Of a stretch of DNA of 5,503 bases, positions 5,131 through 5,503 are shown in pieces. The stretch is from NCBI GenBank assembly GCA_020430675.1, contig JAGQJJ010000320.1, positions 1 through 5,503 on the forward strand, in the 5' to 3' direction. The notes beneath the pieces were generated by a model. That model did no database searches and was not told the origin of the DNA. It saw only the letters and a program-made list of their open reading frames with translations. The stretch comes from Myxococcales bacterium. Lineage in GTDB: Bacteria; Myxococcota; Bradymonadia; UBA7976; UBA1532. A program made the translations under genes and the position numbers. Numbering within the stretch: position 1 is the stretch's first letter; each line of letters begins with the position of its first letter.

Positions 5131-5503
5131 ATGACACGCTCGGCGGTGCGCGTCCATTTGACCTGCTGCCTTTTGGTCTTCGCGTTTGCCTGTGACTCCG
5201 CGCCCCAAGCGCCGTCGGCGCTGGCCCCAGCCGACCAGTTCACCCCCATGCCGGACGGCGCCAGGGTGGACGCCTTCGCGGGCGATGTTCGCGACGCCAG
5301 CGAGGCCGAGGCGGGTCCCCGCGCCGACCCGGACACGCTGGACGCCGGGCTGGCGCTGGATGCGGCGCCCGACGCGTCGGCCGTCGACGCCGGGCGAGAT
5401 GGCGTGCCCGATCGGACGCCGTCCCTGGGGTTGTCGACCTCGAGGGTCTTCATGCCCCTCGATACGCTCAGCCTCGTCGCCCTGCGCGCCGAGCCCATCG
5501 GGG
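5131..5503 (+). CDS. Partial (3' end missing) putative lipoprotein with Asp/Ala-rich linker
   Basis: The frame starts at ATG 5131 and stays open to the window edge, giving 124 residues. The N-terminus (MTRSAVRVHLTCCLLVFAFAC) is a short signal peptide with Arg at 3 and 7 and a hydrophobic core ending at A-C21-D-S; the lipobox is imperfect because -2 is Phe. Residues about 45-95 are a low-complexity linker rich in Asp, Ala, Pro and Gly (for example LDAGLALDAAPDASAVDAG), with no lysine, a style common in surface lipoproteins of Myxococcota and Bradymonadia. From residue 98 (LGLSTSRVFMPLDTLSLVAL) a folded, probably beta-rich domain begins and is cut off, so function cannot be assigned. It is on the same strand as the preceding lipoprotein gene, 228 bp downstream, too far for certain co-transcription. 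Confidence is high for a lipoprotein-like coding region and nil for function. Confidence 0.8.
   Translation, partial: MTRSAVRVHLTCCLLVFAFACDSAPQAPSALAPADQFTPMPDGARVDAFAGDVRDASEAEAGPRADPDTLDAGLALDAAPDASAVDAGRDGVPDRTPSLGLSTSRVFMPLDTLSLVALRAEPIG

Noticed and set aside
5123..5134. Three-codon frame ATG ACC CCA TGA overlapping the third lipoprotein start
   Set aside because: Its ATG is fused to the ribosome site, leaving no spacing for initiation, so it is a chance overlap rather than a leader peptide.
4815..5498. Minus-strand open frame (227 codons) across the gap and third lipoprotein gene
   Set aside because: It has a Ser/Ala/Arg-rich composition typical of an antisense shadow of an Asp/Ala-rich linker, and it overlaps a better-supported gene.

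Overview
The window is very GC-rich DNA with dense G/C third positions. Its gene content is typical of a complex deltaproteobacterial-type bacterium, Myxococcota or Bradymonadia being my best guess. The reasons are three secreted lipoprotein genes, an Asp/Ala-rich surface linker, a 'CEGxDC' Cys motif, and a winged-helix-like protein of a type I associate from memory with that group. The lineage is an inference from style, not from a marker gene. There are no RNA genes, mobile elements or CRISPR arrays that I can see, and no stretch over 300 bases lacks a gene.

Layout. (1) 1-1089, plus strand: the 3' part of a Cys-free protein with a Pro/Ala-rich linker followed by two beta-sandwich-like domains; its start lies before the window. 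(2) 1253-2350, plus strand: a 365-residue putative lipoprotein with a Cys-rich ectodomain and an Ig/cadherin-like 'DPDRDPL' segment. (3) 2369-3433, minus strand: a 354-residue protein with a helix-turn-helix-like segment and two winged-helix-like segments, convergent with gene 2 (18 bp between stops). (4) 3628-4902, plus strand: a 424-residue putative lipoprotein, divergent from gene 3 across a 194-bp spacer rich in inverted repeats. (5) 5131 to the window end, plus strand: the start of a third lipoprotein with an Asp/Ala-rich linker, cut by the window edge.

How it may work together. The plus-strand genes encode envelope proteins, probably anchored by lipid or an N-terminal membrane segment and exposed outside the cytoplasm. 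The one minus-strand gene looks cytoplasmic and DNA-binding. It shares its upstream region with lipoprotein gene 4, and that region holds a 12-bp perfect palindrome beside an extended -10-like motif plus a cluster of nested inverted repeats. The simplest hypothesis is a local regulator that controls itself and the divergent lipoprotein gene. None of the lipoproteins shows a recognisable enzyme motif, so their function is unknown.

The strongest leads for follow-up are the divergent control region (3434-3627), the 15-bp all-G/C inverted repeat inside gene 1 (84-120), and the near-copy of the gene 5 start that overlaps the stop codon of gene 4 (4896-4919).
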